This document shows positions 25,745 through 34,728 of a stretch of DNA of 64,000 nt, piece by piece. A program made the translations under genes and the position numbers. The stretch covers positions 62,001-126,000 of the forward strand of contig NZ_KB889585.1 of NCBI RefSeq assembly GCF_000372745.1, written 5' to 3'. The notes below the pieces were generated by a model. The model was not told where the DNA came from. It made no database searches and was given only the letters and a program-made list of their open reading frames with translations. The stretch's first letter is position 1; each line of letters starts with the position of its first letter. The DNA comes from Embleya scabrispora DSM 41855. GTDB lineage: Bacteria > Actinomycetota > Actinomycetes > Streptomycetales > Streptomycetaceae.

Positions 25745-26101
25745 ATGAACCGTCTCGGTGAACTCGAAGCCCAGGTGATGCTCCGCGTCTGGCGGCTCAA
25801 TCGCCCGTCGTCGGTGCGCGAGGTGCAGGAGGCGCTGCTGCCCGAGCGCGAGCCCGCATATACGACGGTGATGACCGTGCTCGACAAACTCTTTCGCAAG
25901 GGACTGTTGCGCCGCCGGATGCACGGGCGGGCCTATCGGTACGAAGCCGTGCGCTCGCGGGACGCGTATACAGCCGAGTTGATGCGCGCCGACTGGGCGG
26001 CGGGGGACAGTCGCGCGGGCGCTCTCGTGCACTTCGTCGAGGGCATGACGCCGGAACAGATCGAGGCGTTGCGCGACGCGTTGCGGGTCGCGCTCCCCTG
26101 A
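25745..26101 (+). CDS. BlaI/MecI/CopY family transcriptional repressor
   Basis: This 118-residue winged-helix protein reads LGELEAQVMLRVWRLNRPSSVREVQEALL and AYTTVMTVLDKLFRKGLLRRRMHGRAYRYEA, the family signature of recognition helix and wing. A short C-terminal dimerisation region follows (ALVHFVEGMTPEQIEALRDAL). In Staphylococcus, BlaI/MecI are cleaved after a BlaR sensor peptidase detects beta-lactam; no BlaR-type gene lies beside this one. A GGAAGGAG ribosome site precedes the ATG. It is divergent from a cell-wall peptidase gene, so control of wall remodelling is a natural hypothesis. Confidence 0.9.
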   Translation: MNRLGELEAQVMLRVWRLNRPSSVREVQEALLPEREPAYTTVMTVLDKLFRKGLLRRRMHGRAYRYEAVRSRDAYTAELMRADWAAGDSRAGALVHFVEGMTPEQIEALRDALRVALP

Positions 26102-26263
26102 GTCGAATCGATGGCGCGTTCGGCGGCGATGAGGGCTGTTCGGCGGCTCGGTTAATTCGTTCGGCGCAGCCCGCGTCGACCCGAAGCGCAACTCTGCGTA
26201 ATCGCATTAATGATCTACGTAAGAAATGCGACTTCTGCGCGGCGGAACTGAAAGTGAGCCGAC

Positions 26264-27157
26264 ATGATGCGAGCGAAAACTCGAGCGGGACGCGCCTTCG
26301 CGATGGCCGGCGTCGCGGTGGGCGCCGTGCTGGTCGCGATCCCGGTCACGGTCGACCGGGCGGCTGCCGCATCCGAGTGGCAGCCGGAACCCGTTACGAC
26401 GTCGTACGAATGGACGACCTCGCACGAGTGGACCCGGTGGTCGTCCTCGCGCGTGTCCGCACCGTCGCGGTCGGACCTGACGGCGGCGAACGACGCGATG
26501 GCCGACCTGCGCGCGCAGCTGGATCGCATGCGAGCGACGCTCGGACAGCGGCTCCAGAGCACCCTCGGGGACGCGCCGAGCCCGCTGGGCACGTCACTGC
26601 CGCCGGGCGTGACCCCGCCGGGTCTCCCCGACCCGGCCGTTCGGACCGGAAGCACGTCCGCGGTGCGGCTGCCGGACGAGCCGGCGCCGACCCGTCCGCC
26701 CGCGCCGCCCACCGCGACCCGGCCGCCCGCCCGGCCGGGGCCCCCGGCCTCGACGGCGAAGCTGGAATTGCGCCGTGCGGCCGACCTCGCGCAGGCCAAG
26801 CCGGGCGACCGGGTCACCCACACGGTGACCGTGTCGAACTCCGGCGGCAGCGAGGCGAAGTCCGCGGTCGTGCGCAACGCGTTGCCGGCGGGCGCGAAAC
26901 CGGTGGATTCCAAGGTGTCGCAGGGTGAATTCGACGCGGCGACCGGAGTGTGGAACACCGGCCGGATCAAGGCCGGCTCCGAGGTCACCCTGATTCTCGT
27001 GTTCAAGGTGCCGCAAGGCGCGGCCGGATCCGAGATGATCGCTCGATCGAGTTTCGTCAGCGCGCCGGGTGCCAAGCCGGTCATCCGCAACGCGTGTGCC
27101 GACGACGCCGAGGCGGCCTGCGCGAGCACACGCGTGGTCGAATCCACGACCCGGTAA
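26264..27157 (+). CDS. Secreted protein with C-terminal DUF11 domain
   Basis: The product has 297 residues with a clear signal peptide (RAFAMAGVAVGAVLVAIPVTVDRAAAA). A Trp-rich patch follows (YEWTTSHEWTRWSS). Next come a short coiled segment (about 70-98), a Pro-rich linker (about 102-162), and a beta-sandwich DUF11 domain (165-265) with KPGDRVTHTVTVSNSGGSEAKSAVVRNALPAG. DUF11 domains are common in bacterial surface proteins as stalk modules. There is no LPXTG or other anchor, so the protein is likely released or loosely attached. Two cysteines near the C-terminus (NACADDAEAACAS) may form a disulfide. Function is unknown. Confidence 0.8.
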   Translation: MMRAKTRAGRAFAMAGVAVGAVLVAIPVTVDRAAAASEWQPEPVTTSYEWTTSHEWTRWSSSRVSAPSRSDLTAANDAMADLRAQLDRMRATLGQRLQSTLGDAPSPLGTSLPPGVTPPGLPDPAVRTGSTSAVRLPDEPAPTRPPAPPTATRPPARPGPPASTAKLELRRAADLAQAKPGDRVTHTVTVSNSGGSEAKSAVVRNALPAGAKPVDSKVSQGEFDAATGVWNTGRIKAGSEVTLILVFKVPQGAAGSEMIARSSFVSAPGAKPVIRNACADDAEAACASTRVVESTTR

Positions 27158-27370
27158 TGATCGGGGAAATCCGTCCATATCCGGCCTGATCACTCGTGCG
27201 GCAGTGGCGGCGGGTCATGGGTATCGGTGGTGCCGGATGTATGAAGAACGCGAGGTCCGGGTGGTGGGAAACCCCGCCCGGACCTTCGTCGTCGGTCCGG
27301 GTGTTTCAGCTGCCACCGGGGCAGATCGGTGGTAAACAGGGCGGAGCGGCGACGACTATCGTGATCGCGA

Positions 27371-27376
27371 TAGCGT
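27371..27376 (+). promoter_or_regulatory. -10 box TAGCGT of argA
   Basis: TAGCGT lies 6 nt before the ATG at 27383; leaderless spacing. The upstream 225-bp gap shows no other gene. Confidence 0.5.
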
Positions 27377-27382
27377 CAGCGC

Positions 27383-27892
27383 ATGGAAGTGACGATCCGA
27401 CGTGCCAGAACGTCCGATGTGCGGGCCATTCGACGCCTTGTGGATGGGTACGTGGGGCTGCGTATCCTCTTGGACAAACCCACGGTCACCCTCTTCGAAG
27501 ACGTGCAGGAGTTTTGGGTCGCCGAGCGGGACGCGGACAGTGAGGTGGTCGCGTGCGGTGCGCTGCACGTGATGTGGGAAGACCTCGCCGAGGTGCGCAC
27601 TCTCGCGGTGGATCCGGTGTGTCGCGGGCACGGAGTGGGCCACCTCTTGCTCAGCAAACTCCTGGAGACCGCGCGTTGGCTCGGTGTTCGGCGGATATTC
27701 TGCTTGACCTTCGAGGTCGACTTCTTCGCGAAGCACGGCTTCGTCGAGATCGAGGAGACACCGATCGACGGCGATGTCTACAGTGAACTGATGCGTTCGT
27801 ACGACGAGGGCGTCGCCGAGTTTTTGGATCTGGAACGCGTCAAACCCAACACCCTTGGCAACACGCGGATGCTGCTCCATCTCTGGCAGTGA
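27383..27892 (+). CDS. argA: Amino-acid N-acetyltransferase (actinobacterial ArgA)
   Basis: The 169-residue single GNAT domain matches the short mycobacterial-type N-acetylglutamate synthase: TIRRARTSDVRAIRRLVDGYV at the start, EVRTLAVDPVCRGHGVGHLLL as the acetyl-CoA loop, and FCLTFEVDFFAKHGFVEIEE. The enzyme acetylates glutamate (or glutamine) to open arginine synthesis. It lacks the kinase-like regulatory domain of enterobacterial ArgA. No other arg gene is close. The region is syntenic with Streptomyces, where this gene lies near lsr2 and clpC. Confidence 0.88.
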   Translation: MEVTIRRARTSDVRAIRRLVDGYVGLRILLDKPTVTLFEDVQEFWVAERDADSEVVACGALHVMWEDLAEVRTLAVDPVCRGHGVGHLLLSKLLETARWLGVRRIFCLTFEVDFFAKHGFVEIEETPIDGDVYSELMRSYDEGVAEFLDLERVKPNTLGNTRMLLHLWQ

Positions 27893-28123
27893 TCTCGATC
27901 CGCGTAGACCGCGCGAGTGTGGTGGAGATCGCGTGACCCGTGCCGGCGAACCCCTTGACGCTTCTTGCTCATGGCGGTGTGGTGTGCGGTGAAGTCGCAA
28001 CCACAAACCCGGTAACGTATTGCCGACTCGACGGGTTCCGCGCGGGGTGGGTTTGTATTTTCCCGCAGAAAGCGGTTTCCTTTTCTCGAGTTGGTTGAAC
28101 CCTCCCGATGAAAGGGAATCCTG

Positions 28124-28465
28124 GTGGCACAGAAGGTCCAGATTCTTCTCGTTGACGACCTCGACGGCGGCAAGGCCGATGAGACGGTGACGTTCGCGCT
28201 CGACGGTGTCTCCTACGAGATCGACCTGAGCGCCACGCACGCAGAGCAGCTTCGCTCGGCCCTGACGACCTACGTCGAGGCCGGCCGTAAGACCGGTGGC
28301 CGGGTCGCGGCTCGCCGCGGCGTCCGCCAGGTGGTCAAGGGTGGTGCCGCCTCCGGCGACACCGCCAAGATCCGCGCCTGGGCCAAGGAGAACGGCCACG
28401 ACGTGAGCGAGCGCGGTCGCGTGCCGGGCAACATTCGCGAGGCATACGAGAAGGCCCACGCCTGA
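28124..28465 (+). CDS. lsr2: Lsr2 family nucleoid-associated protein
   Basis: Lsr2 is the actinobacterial H-NS-like silencer that coats AT-rich DNA. The 113-residue protein has the N-terminal oligomerisation domain (residues 1-60: KVQILLVDDLDGGKADETVTFALDG, then YEIDLSATHAEQLRSAL). A basic linker follows, then the C-terminal DNA-binding domain with the AT-hook-like RGR core in DVSERGRVPGNIREAY. The GTG start has GAAAGGGAA upstream. The 231-bp leader region has a possible -10 box (TAACGT near 28012), pointing to a long untranslated leader unlike many neighbours. A strong terminator follows. Confidence 0.95.
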   Translation: MAQKVQILLVDDLDGGKADETVTFALDGVSYEIDLSATHAEQLRSALTTYVEAGRKTGGRVAARRGVRQVVKGGAASGDTAKIRAWAKENGHDVSERGRVPGNIREAYEKAHA

Positions 28466-28481
28466 TCGTCGACGCCATCAT

Positions 28482-28534
28482 CGAGCGGTGCCCTCCCCCA
28501 ATGAACCGGGGGAGGGCACCGCTCGTGTCGTTTT
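28482..28534. terminator. Strong terminator after lsr2
   Basis: Perfect 18-bp arms (28482-28499 and 28508-28525) enclose an 8-nt loop, followed by GTCGTTTT. This is a textbook intrinsic terminator and is rare in this GC-rich window in having a T-run. Confidence 0.92.
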
Positions 28535-28594
28535 CCCGGGCCCGGGTGGGGGTCGGGGCGTCAGCCGGTCCGGGGCCGGTCGCCGGGGCGTGGT

Positions 28595-29308
28595 TCAGGC
28601 CGGTGCCGGGCGGTGGTGGGTCAGCGGCCTCGGCTGGGAGGCCCGCGGCCGCGGGAACAGCCGCACATGCTGGCAGGCGTGCGCCAAAGTGCTCAGCAGT
28701 CGTGTGACGTCCGGGAATCGCACGTCCACGTGCAGCGCCGCACCGAGGGTCGCGAGGTCCCCGACGGGGCGCACGCGGCCCGGGTCGACCGGCGGGCGCA
28801 GCCAGCGCGCGTGCTCCCACGAGCGGGGCCACGGCGCCCGCCACGTGGCCGGCCACGGCGACGGCGCGGCCACCGTGTCGCCCTCGCCGTACGCGCGCAG
28901 GTCCAGATCCGGGTCGGCCCAGTCCAGCCAGTCCAGCAGCGCGGGCAGATCGCCCGCGACCCCGGGAGCCACCAGGAACTGCACGCGACCGGTGCCGGTG
29001 GCCGCCACCGGCCCGATCGGGACGCCGATCCGCTCGGCCCGGTCCAGGGCTCGGACGCCGGCCGCCGCGGGGACATCCAGGACGTCGAACCGCACCCCGG
29101 CGGCCAACCGGACCGAGGCCGCCGGGTCGGCCGCCCAGTACCGCGCGAGCACCCGCGGATCGGTGGTGGCCACCGCGGGCCCGCCCGTCGCGTCGACCGA
29201 TCCCGGAGCCGCCGGCCAGCCGAGGGCACGCGCGTACCAGAGGGCCTCGTCCAACGGACCGGGCACGACGGGCGCCGAACGGGACGCGAAAACAAGCGTG
29301 GCTGCCAT
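28595..29308 (-). CDS. Primase-polymerase-like N-terminal domain protein (SCO3374-type), probably inactive
   Basis: This 237-residue protein has the pattern of the bifunctional primase/polymerase (Prim-Pol) N-terminal domain: ALWYARALGWPAAPG, then ATTDPRVLARYWAADPAASVRLAAG, then VRFDVLDVPAAAG. In active Prim-Pol domains the last segment carries a DxD metal site; here it reads LDVP, so the second acid is missing. The later RVQFLVAPG segment and a helical C-terminus remain. The gene lies between lsr2 and clpC, convergent on lsr2, a conserved position in Streptomyces. It probably no longer makes nucleic acid; binding or a regulatory role is possible. This is a fold-level guess. Confidence 0.65.
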   Translation of the reverse strand: MAATLVFASRSAPVVPGPLDEALWYARALGWPAAPGSVDATGGPAVATTDPRVLARYWAADPAASVRLAAGVRFDVLDVPAAAGVRALDRAERIGVPIGPVAATGTGRVQFLVAPGVAGDLPALLDWLDWADPDLDLRAYGEGDTVAAPSPWPATWRAPWPRSWEHARWLRPPVDPGRVRPVGDLATLGAALHVDVRFPDVTRLLSTLAHACQHVRLFPRPRASQPRPLTHHRPAPA

Positions 29309-29768
29309 AACGTGTTCAACTCCGGGACGACAGCGAGGTTACGAAAGGTGATATGGCAACCGCGATGAGTGAGATGACGCGCGGGGCGGCCGCTCCGGGC
29401 CTGCCCGAGTGCCCGCGCTGTTGCCTGCACAGCGGTCGTGACCTGCCGGTATACAGCAGGTGTCGTCCTGGGTATGACCCGGACATGGAGGGGAGACGGG
29501 GAGGCGGAATCGGTGCCGATGCCGGACCGGGCCCGTGCCGGAAAATACCGCGTTCGCTTCTGGCGTACTCGGAATCGGCCTCAGGACGTGGCCGGCGGGA
29601 ACACCGACACGCACCATCGGGTTTGACTAGTTGTCCAACGCGGTCCGCAACACGTGGGTCGCACGTCTTCACGGACGAATCGAGCGGTCCTGCGTGCAGG
29701 ACTAGCATGCGGAAGGACAGGGAGGGGACCGTCCCCGATCTGCACGACCGCTCTGAGGAGCGATAACG
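29309..29768. other. 460-bp control region upstream of clpC
   Basis: This gap separates the divergent primase-like gene and clpC. It holds a ClgR box (29552-29565), a TTGACT hexamer near 29622, and TAGCAT at 29703-29708 that could act as a clpC -10 box. Short open frames here lack coding character and ribosome sites. Confidence 0.6.
29552..29565 (+). promoter_or_regulatory. ClgR box (GTTCGC-N5-GCG) upstream of clpC
   Basis: The sequence is GTTCGC, five bases (TTCTG), then GCG, an exact match to the motif known for ClgR, the activator of clp and lon genes in Streptomyces. It lies 204 bp before the clpC start. ClgR itself is not encoded in the window. Confidence 0.75.
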
Positions 29769-32291
29769 ATGTTCGAGAGGTTCACCGACCGCGCGCGGCG
29801 GGTTGTCGTCCTGGCTCAGGAGGAGGCCCGGATGCTCAACCACAACTACATCGGTACTGAGCACATCCTCCTCGGCCTCATCCACGAGGGTGAGGGCGTC
29901 GCTGCGAAGGCCCTGGAGAGCCTCGGCATCTCGCTTGAGGCAGTGCGTCAGCAGGTTGAGGAGATCATCGGTCAGGGTCAGCAGGCCCCGTCCGGTCACA
30001 TCCCCTTCACGCCCCGTGCGAAGAAGGTCCTCGAGCTGTCGCTTCGCGAGGCGCTCCAGCTCGGCCACAACTACATCGGCACGGAGCACATCCTGCTGGG
30101 TCTGATCCGCGAGGGCGAGGGTGTCGCAGCCCAGGTCCTCGTGAAGCTCGGCGCCGACCTCAACCGGGTCCGCCAGCAGGTCATCCAGCTGCTCTCCGGC
30201 TACTCCACCGGCAAGGAATCCGCCGCGCCGGGCGGTAGCGGCCAGGAGGGGACACCTTCGACGTCCCTCGTGCTCGACCAGTTCGGGCGCAACCTGACCC
30301 AGGCGGCGCGCGAGGGCAAGCTCGACCCGGTCATCGGGCGCGAGAAGGAAATCGAGCGGGTCATGCAGGTGCTGTCCCGCCGCACCAAGAACAACCCCGT
30401 TCTGATCGGCGAGCCCGGCGTCGGCAAGACCGCCGTCGTCGAGGGCTTGGCCCAGGCGATCGTCAAGGGCGAGGTGCCCGAGACGCTCAAGGACAAGCAG
30501 CTCTACACGCTGGACCTCGGCGCGCTGGTGGCGGGCTCCCGCTACCGCGGTGACTTCGAGGAGCGGCTGAAGAAGGTGCTCAAGGAGATCCGCACCCGCG
30601 GCGACATCATCCTGTTCATCGACGAGCTGCACACGCTCGTCGGTGCGGGTGCCGCCGAGGGCGCGATCGACGCGGCGAGCATCCTCAAGCCGATGCTGGC
30701 GCGAGGCGAGCTGCAGACGATCGGTGCGACCACGCTCGACGAGTACCGCAAGCACCTGGAGAAGGACGCGGCGCTGGAGCGCCGGTTCCAGCCGATCCAG
30801 GTCGCGGAACCGTCCCTGCCGCACACGATCGAGATCCTCAAGGGCCTGCGCGACCGCTACGAGGCGCACCACCGCGTGTCGATCACCGACCAGGCCCTGG
30901 TGGCCGCGGCGACGCTCGCGGACCGGTACATCTCCGACCGGTTCCTGCCGGACAAGGCGATCGACCTCATCGACGAGGCCGGCTCGCGGATGCGCATCCG
31001 GCGCATGACCGCGCCGCCGGACCTGCGCGAGTTCGACGAGAAGATCGCCAACGTGCGTCGGGACAAGGAGTCCGCGATCGACGCGCAGGACTTCGAGAAG
31101 GCCGCGTCCCTGCGCGACAGCGAGAAGAAGCTGCTCGCCGACAAGGCGAAGCGGGAGAAGGAGTGGAAGGCCGGCGACATGGATGTCGTGGCCGAGGTCG
31201 ACGAGGAACTGATCGCAGAGGTTCTCTCGACCGCCACCGGCATCCCGGTCTTCAAGCTGACCGAGGAGGAGTCGGCCCGTCTTCTGCGCATGGAGGACGA
31301 GCTGCACAAGCGGGTCATCGGCCAGAAGGACGCCATCAAGGCGCTCTCCCAGGCCATCCGGCGCACCCGCGCCGGGCTCAAGGACCCCAAGCGTCCCGGT
31401 GGTTCGTTCATCTTCGCCGGCCCGTCCGGCGTCGGTAAGACCGAGCTGTCCAAGACGCTGGCCGAGTTCCTCTTCGGCGACGAGGACGCGCTCATCCAGC
31501 TGGACATGAGCGAGTTCTCCGAGAAGCACACGGTCTCCCGGCTGTTCGGTTCGCCGCCCGGATATGTGGGTTACGAAGAGGGCGGCCAGCTCACCGAGAA
31601 GGTCCGTCGCAAGCCTTTCTCGGTGGTGCTGTTCGACGAGGTCGAGAAGGCCCACCCGGACATCTTCAACTCGCTGCTGCAGATTCTGGAGGACGGTCGA
31701 CTGACCGATTCCCAGGGTCGGGTGGTGGACTTCAAGAACACCGTCATCATCATGACGACCAACCTCGGCACACGGGACATCTCGAAGGGCTTCGGCCTCG
31801 GTTTCTCCGGATCGTCCGACGTCAAGACCGGTTACGACCGGATGAAGGCGAAGGTCAACGAAGAGCTGAAGCAGCACTTCCGTCCCGAGTTCCTCAACCG
31901 TGTCGACGACACGATCGTCTTCCACCAGCTTTCCGAGGAAGACATCATCCAGATCGTCGACCTGATGATCGCCAAGGTGGACGAGCGGCTGCGCGACCGG
32001 GACATGGGCATCGAGCTCCGTCCCGCCGCCAAGGCACTGCTCGCCAAGCGGGGCTACGACCCGCTGCTGGGTGCCCGTCCGCTCCGGCGGACGATCCAGC
32101 GCCAGATCGAGGACAACCTCTCCGAGAAGATCCTCTACGGCGAGCTGCGCTCCGGGTCGATCATCGTGGTCGACACCGAGGGTGAGGGCAAGGACGAGAA
32201 CTTCACCTTCGAGGGCATGGAGAAGGCCCCGCTGCCGGACGCACCGCCCATCGAGGCGACCGGCTCGGGCCCGAACCTGACCAAGGAGTAG
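29769..32291 (+). CDS. clpC: ATP-dependent Clp protease ATP-binding subunit ClpC
   Basis: ClpC unfolds substrates and feeds them to ClpP. The 840-residue Hsp100 protein has a double Clp-N domain ([28 protein letters not shown], repeated at about residue 80). The first AAA+ module has Walker [13 protein letters not shown]. The ClpC-specific middle UVR segment ([19 protein letters not shown]) follows. The second AAA+ module has Walker [13 protein letters not shown], and a GYVGYEEGG pore loop is present. Length and layout are standard. A GAGGAG ribosome site precedes the ATG. A ClgR box upstream predicts stress activation. It is convergent with the MMPL gene across a very strong terminator. Confidence 0.98.
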   Translation: MFERFTDRARRVVVLAQEEARMLNHNYIGTEHILLGLIHEGEGVAAKALESLGISLEAVRQQVEEIIGQGQQAPSGHIPFTPRAKKVLELSLREALQLGHNYIGTEHILLGLIREGEGVAAQVLVKLGADLNRVRQQVIQLLSGYSTGKESAAPGGSGQEGTPSTSLVLDQFGRNLTQAAREGKLDPVIGREKEIERVMQVLSRRTKNNPVLIGEPGVGKTAVVEGLAQAIVKGEVPETLKDKQLYTLDLGALVAGSRYRGDFEERLKKVLKEIRTRGDIILFIDELHTLVGAGAAEGAIDAASILKPMLARGELQTIGATTLDEYRKHLEKDAALERRFQPIQVAEPSLPHTIEILKGLRDRYEAHHRVSITDQALVAAATLADRYISDRFLPDKAIDLIDEAGSRMRIRRMTAPPDLREFDEKIANVRRDKESAIDAQDFEKAASLRDSEKKLLADKAKREKEWKAGDMDVVAEVDEELIAEVLSTATGIPVFKLTEEESARLLRMEDELHKRVIGQKDAIKALSQAIRRTRAGLKDPKRPGGSFIFAGPSGVGKTELSKTLAEFLFGDEDALIQLDMSEFSEKHTVSRLFGSPPGYVGYEEGGQLTEKVRRKPFSVVLFDEVEKAHPDIFNSLLQILEDGRLTDSQGRVVDFKNTVIIMTTNLGTRDISKGFGLGFSGSSDVKTGYDRMKAKVNEELKQHFRPEFLNRVDDTIVFHQLSEEDIIQIVDLMIAKVDERLRDRDMGIELRPAAKALLAKRGYDPLLGARPLRRTIQRQIEDNLSEKILYGELRSGSIIVVDTEGEGKDENFTFEGMEKAPLPDAPPIEATGSGPNLTKE

Positions 32292-32315
32292 TCGGGCGCG
32301 CGGGAGACCGCGCGC

Positions 32316-32375
32316 GGCACGACGAAGGGGCCGCCCCCGGAAAGTACTTTCCGGGGGCGGCCCCTTCGTCGTGCC
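32316..32375. terminator. 60-bp perfect palindrome, bidirectional terminator
   Basis: Two exact 30-bp arms meet without a spacer (centre AAAGT/ACTTT). It lies between the convergent clpC and MMPL genes, 25 nt after the clpC stop. Confidence 0.92.
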
Positions 32376-32403
32376 AACCGAGCGCGCCGGTCGCCGTGCC
32401 GGG

Positions 32404-34584
32404 TCAGCGCACGCCATTGCGTACGGGCTCGCCGGCCCCGCGCGCGGCATCCGACCGGGCCGCCGGCACGGCCGACTCCGCCGACTCGCGCAGGCCCACC
32501 CGGTCGTGCACACGGCGCAGCATCCGCGGGGCGTACCACGCGTGCCTGCCGAGCACGCGCATCGCGGCCGGCACCAGGATGCCGCGGACCAGGGTCGCGT
32601 CCAGGAGGATCGCCAGCGCCGCACCGAAGCCGAACAGCTGGAGGAAGCTCACGCTGCTGGTCAAGAACGCCACGAAGGTCACCGCGAGCAGCGCCGCGGC
32701 GGTGGTGACGATCCGTCCGGTGCGACCCAGACCCTGCCGGACCGCGTCCTCGTCGGACGCACCGGCGTCGTGCAACTCCTTGATCCGGCTGGTCACGAAC
32801 ACCTCGTAGTCCATCGACAGCGCGAACGCGATGCAGAACAGCAGCACCGTCATCGAGGTGTCCATGGGCAGCGGGGTGAAGCCGAGCAGGCCGGAGAGAT
32901 GCCCGTCCTGGAAGACCCACACGGTGATGCCGACCGCCGCCATGATGCTGATCCCGTTCAGGAGCAACGCGCGCAGCGGTTGCAGGATGCTTCCGGTGAA
33001 CAGGAACAGCAGCACGAACGTGCTGAGCACGATCAGCCCGAAGGCGAGCGGCAGCCGGTCGCCGATCGAGGACTTGGTGTCGACCAGGCGCGCGTCCGTG
33101 CCGCCGACCAGGGCCTCGGTGCGGTCCGGTGCGGGGATCGCCCGGACGTCGCGGACCAGGTCCTGCGCGGCGTCCGACTTGGCCGGCAGCGTGGTGATCA
33201 CCGACAGCAGGCGCGCGTCGGGTCGGACCCGCTCCGGGCCCGCGCTGTCCACCCGGGTCACTCCCGGCAGCGCGGCGAGCCGGGCCGCGTAGGTGTCCAC
33301 CGGGGCCTGGGCGCCGGTGCCGAGCAGCACCACGTCCAGCGTGCGGGTGTCGTCGAGGCTGTAGTCCGCGCGCAGCGTGTCGCCGACCCCACGGGCCTCG
33401 GTGCTGGTCGGCAGGACCCGTTCGTCGGGCGTGCCGAACTCGACCCCGAGCAGCGGCGACGCGGCCAGCAGCAGCACCGCCAGCACCGGCAGCGCGGTGA
33501 GCGCGGGCCGACGGGTGACGAAGCCGGCGAGCCGCGACCACACCGGCGCCTCCGTGCCCTGGACACCTCGGATGCCCTTGATCCGCATCGACTCCACGCG
33601 CGGTCCGAGCACGGTGAGCAGGGCCGGCGCGATGATCAGCGCGGCGAGCGCGGAGACGATCACCACGCCGATGCCCGCGTACGCGAACGAGCGCAGGAAG
33701 TACTGCGGGAAGACCAGCAGCACGGCGAGCGCGGCGGCCACCGTCGCGGCGGAGAACAGGATGGTCCGCCCGGCCGTGCGCAGCGTGCCCACGACCGCGT
33801 CGTGCAGGTCGTGCCCCGCGCGCAGCAGCTCGCGGTGTCGGGCCACGATCAGCAGCGCGTAGTCGATCGCCAGGCCCAGGCCCAGGGCCGTGGTGAGGTT
33901 GATCGAGAAGATCGACACGTCGGTCAGACTGCCGAGGACGAACAATTCGGCGAAGGTGCCCATGATCGCGATGAAGCCGATCACGAGCGGGACCAGGGCC
34001 GCGATCAGACTGCCGAAGGCGAGCACGAGCAGCAGCAGCGTCAGCGGTATCGCGATCGACTCGGCGATCGCCAGGCTCTTGCCGACCTGGCCGTTGACGG
34101 CCGGTCCGATCGAGGCGTCGCCGCCGATTCGGACCCGGAGCGGGCTGTCCGGCGGCAGCTGGGCGGCCTTGGGCAATTCGCTGATGTCGTCCTCGACCGA
34201 ATGGGCGACGAGCAGCGCGCCGCGGCCCCCGTCGGCCTTGAGCCCGGGTGCGTTGGTGGTCCAGTAGGAGGCCACCTGGTCGAAGCCCGGCACGGCCGCG
34301 AGGGACGCGGTGAGTCGGCGGCCGGCCTCCGCGACGGCCGGTGCGTCGACGCTCGAGCCGTCCTTGGCCCGGATCTCGACCACCAGGTTGGGCCGGCCGC
34401 CGAAGGTGTGCTTGATCTCGTCCTGGGCCCGGGTCGAGGCCGAGTTCGGCGCGTCGAATCCGCCCGACTGGAGCTTGCCGAAGGCGCCGAAGCCCAACCC
34501 GGCCGAGACGAGCAACAACAACGCGCCGACCACGAGCACGGCGCGTGCCCGGCGGAATACGAGATCCCCCAGTCGTTCGAGCAT
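32404..34584 (-). CDS. MMPL/RND family transporter
   Basis: The product has 726 residues with the MMPL layout: one N-terminal span, a periplasmic-type domain (about 45-175), five spans (about 178-360), a second extracytoplasmic domain (about 385-530), and five C-terminal spans. Motifs include ALGLGLAIDYALLIVARHRE and IAFALSMDYEVFVTSRIKELHD; the repeated DY residues are the family proton-relay sites. Members export lipids or drugs. The start at 34584 (MLERLG) has GGAAGG nine nt upstream; the ATG six bases earlier is too close. It is divergent from a TetR gene, with an operator in the gap, so it is probably repressed by that regulator. Confidence 0.92.
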   Translation of the reverse strand: MLERLGDLVFRRARAVLVVGALLLLVSAGLGFGAFGKLQSGGFDAPNSASTRAQDEIKHTFGGRPNLVVEIRAKDGSSVDAPAVAEAGRRLTASLAAVPGFDQVASYWTTNAPGLKADGGRGALLVAHSVEDDISELPKAAQLPPDSPLRVRIGGDASIGPAVNGQVGKSLAIAESIAIPLTLLLLVLAFGSLIAALVPLVIGFIAIMGTFAELFVLGSLTDVSIFSINLTTALGLGLAIDYALLIVARHRELLRAGHDLHDAVVGTLRTAGRTILFSAATVAAALAVLLVFPQYFLRSFAYAGIGVVIVSALAALIIAPALLTVLGPRVESMRIKGIRGVQGTEAPVWSRLAGFVTRRPALTALPVLAVLLLAASPLLGVEFGTPDERVLPTSTEARGVGDTLRADYSLDDTRTLDVVLLGTGAQAPVDTYAARLAALPGVTRVDSAGPERVRPDARLLSVITTLPAKSDAAQDLVRDVRAIPAPDRTEALVGGTDARLVDTKSSIGDRLPLAFGLIVLSTFVLLFLFTGSILQPLRALLLNGISIMAAVGITVWVFQDGHLSGLLGFTPLPMDTSMTVLLFCIAFALSMDYEVFVTSRIKELHDAGASDEDAVRQGLGRTGRIVTTAAALLAVTFVAFLTSSVSFLQLFGFGAALAILLDATLVRGILVPAAMRVLGRHAWYAPRMLRRVHDRVGLRESAESAVPAARSDAARGAGEPVRNGVR

Positions 34585-34641
34585 GATCATCGACCTTCCA
34601 TGCGGTCCGTGGGAGACGGAGGGTGCCAAGGGCAGAACGTC

Positions 34642-34705
34642 ATGTTGACGCCGATAACAATGTTGTCATTGATAACTTGGCATCGAATGTGCGCAGTGTC
34701 AACAT
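34642..34705. promoter_or_regulatory. TetR-type operator and divergent promoters
   Basis: Three alternating half-sites GATAAC (34653-34658), GTTGTC (34662-34667) and GATAAC (34671-34676) are each 3 bp apart, forming two overlapping 15-bp palindromes that match at 12 of 15 positions. An outer inverted repeat ATGTTGAC (34642-34649) and GTCAACAT (34698-34705) supplies TTGACG and TTGACA -35 boxes facing inward. The region is visibly AT-richer than its surroundings. Confidence 0.7.
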
Positions 34706-34728
34706 GGGGTTGGATCGAACGGAGAACC

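Noticed and set aside
29339-29766. Short open frames in the clpC upstream region
   Set aside because: No family similarity or ribosome site; they cover the ClgR box and probable promoter.
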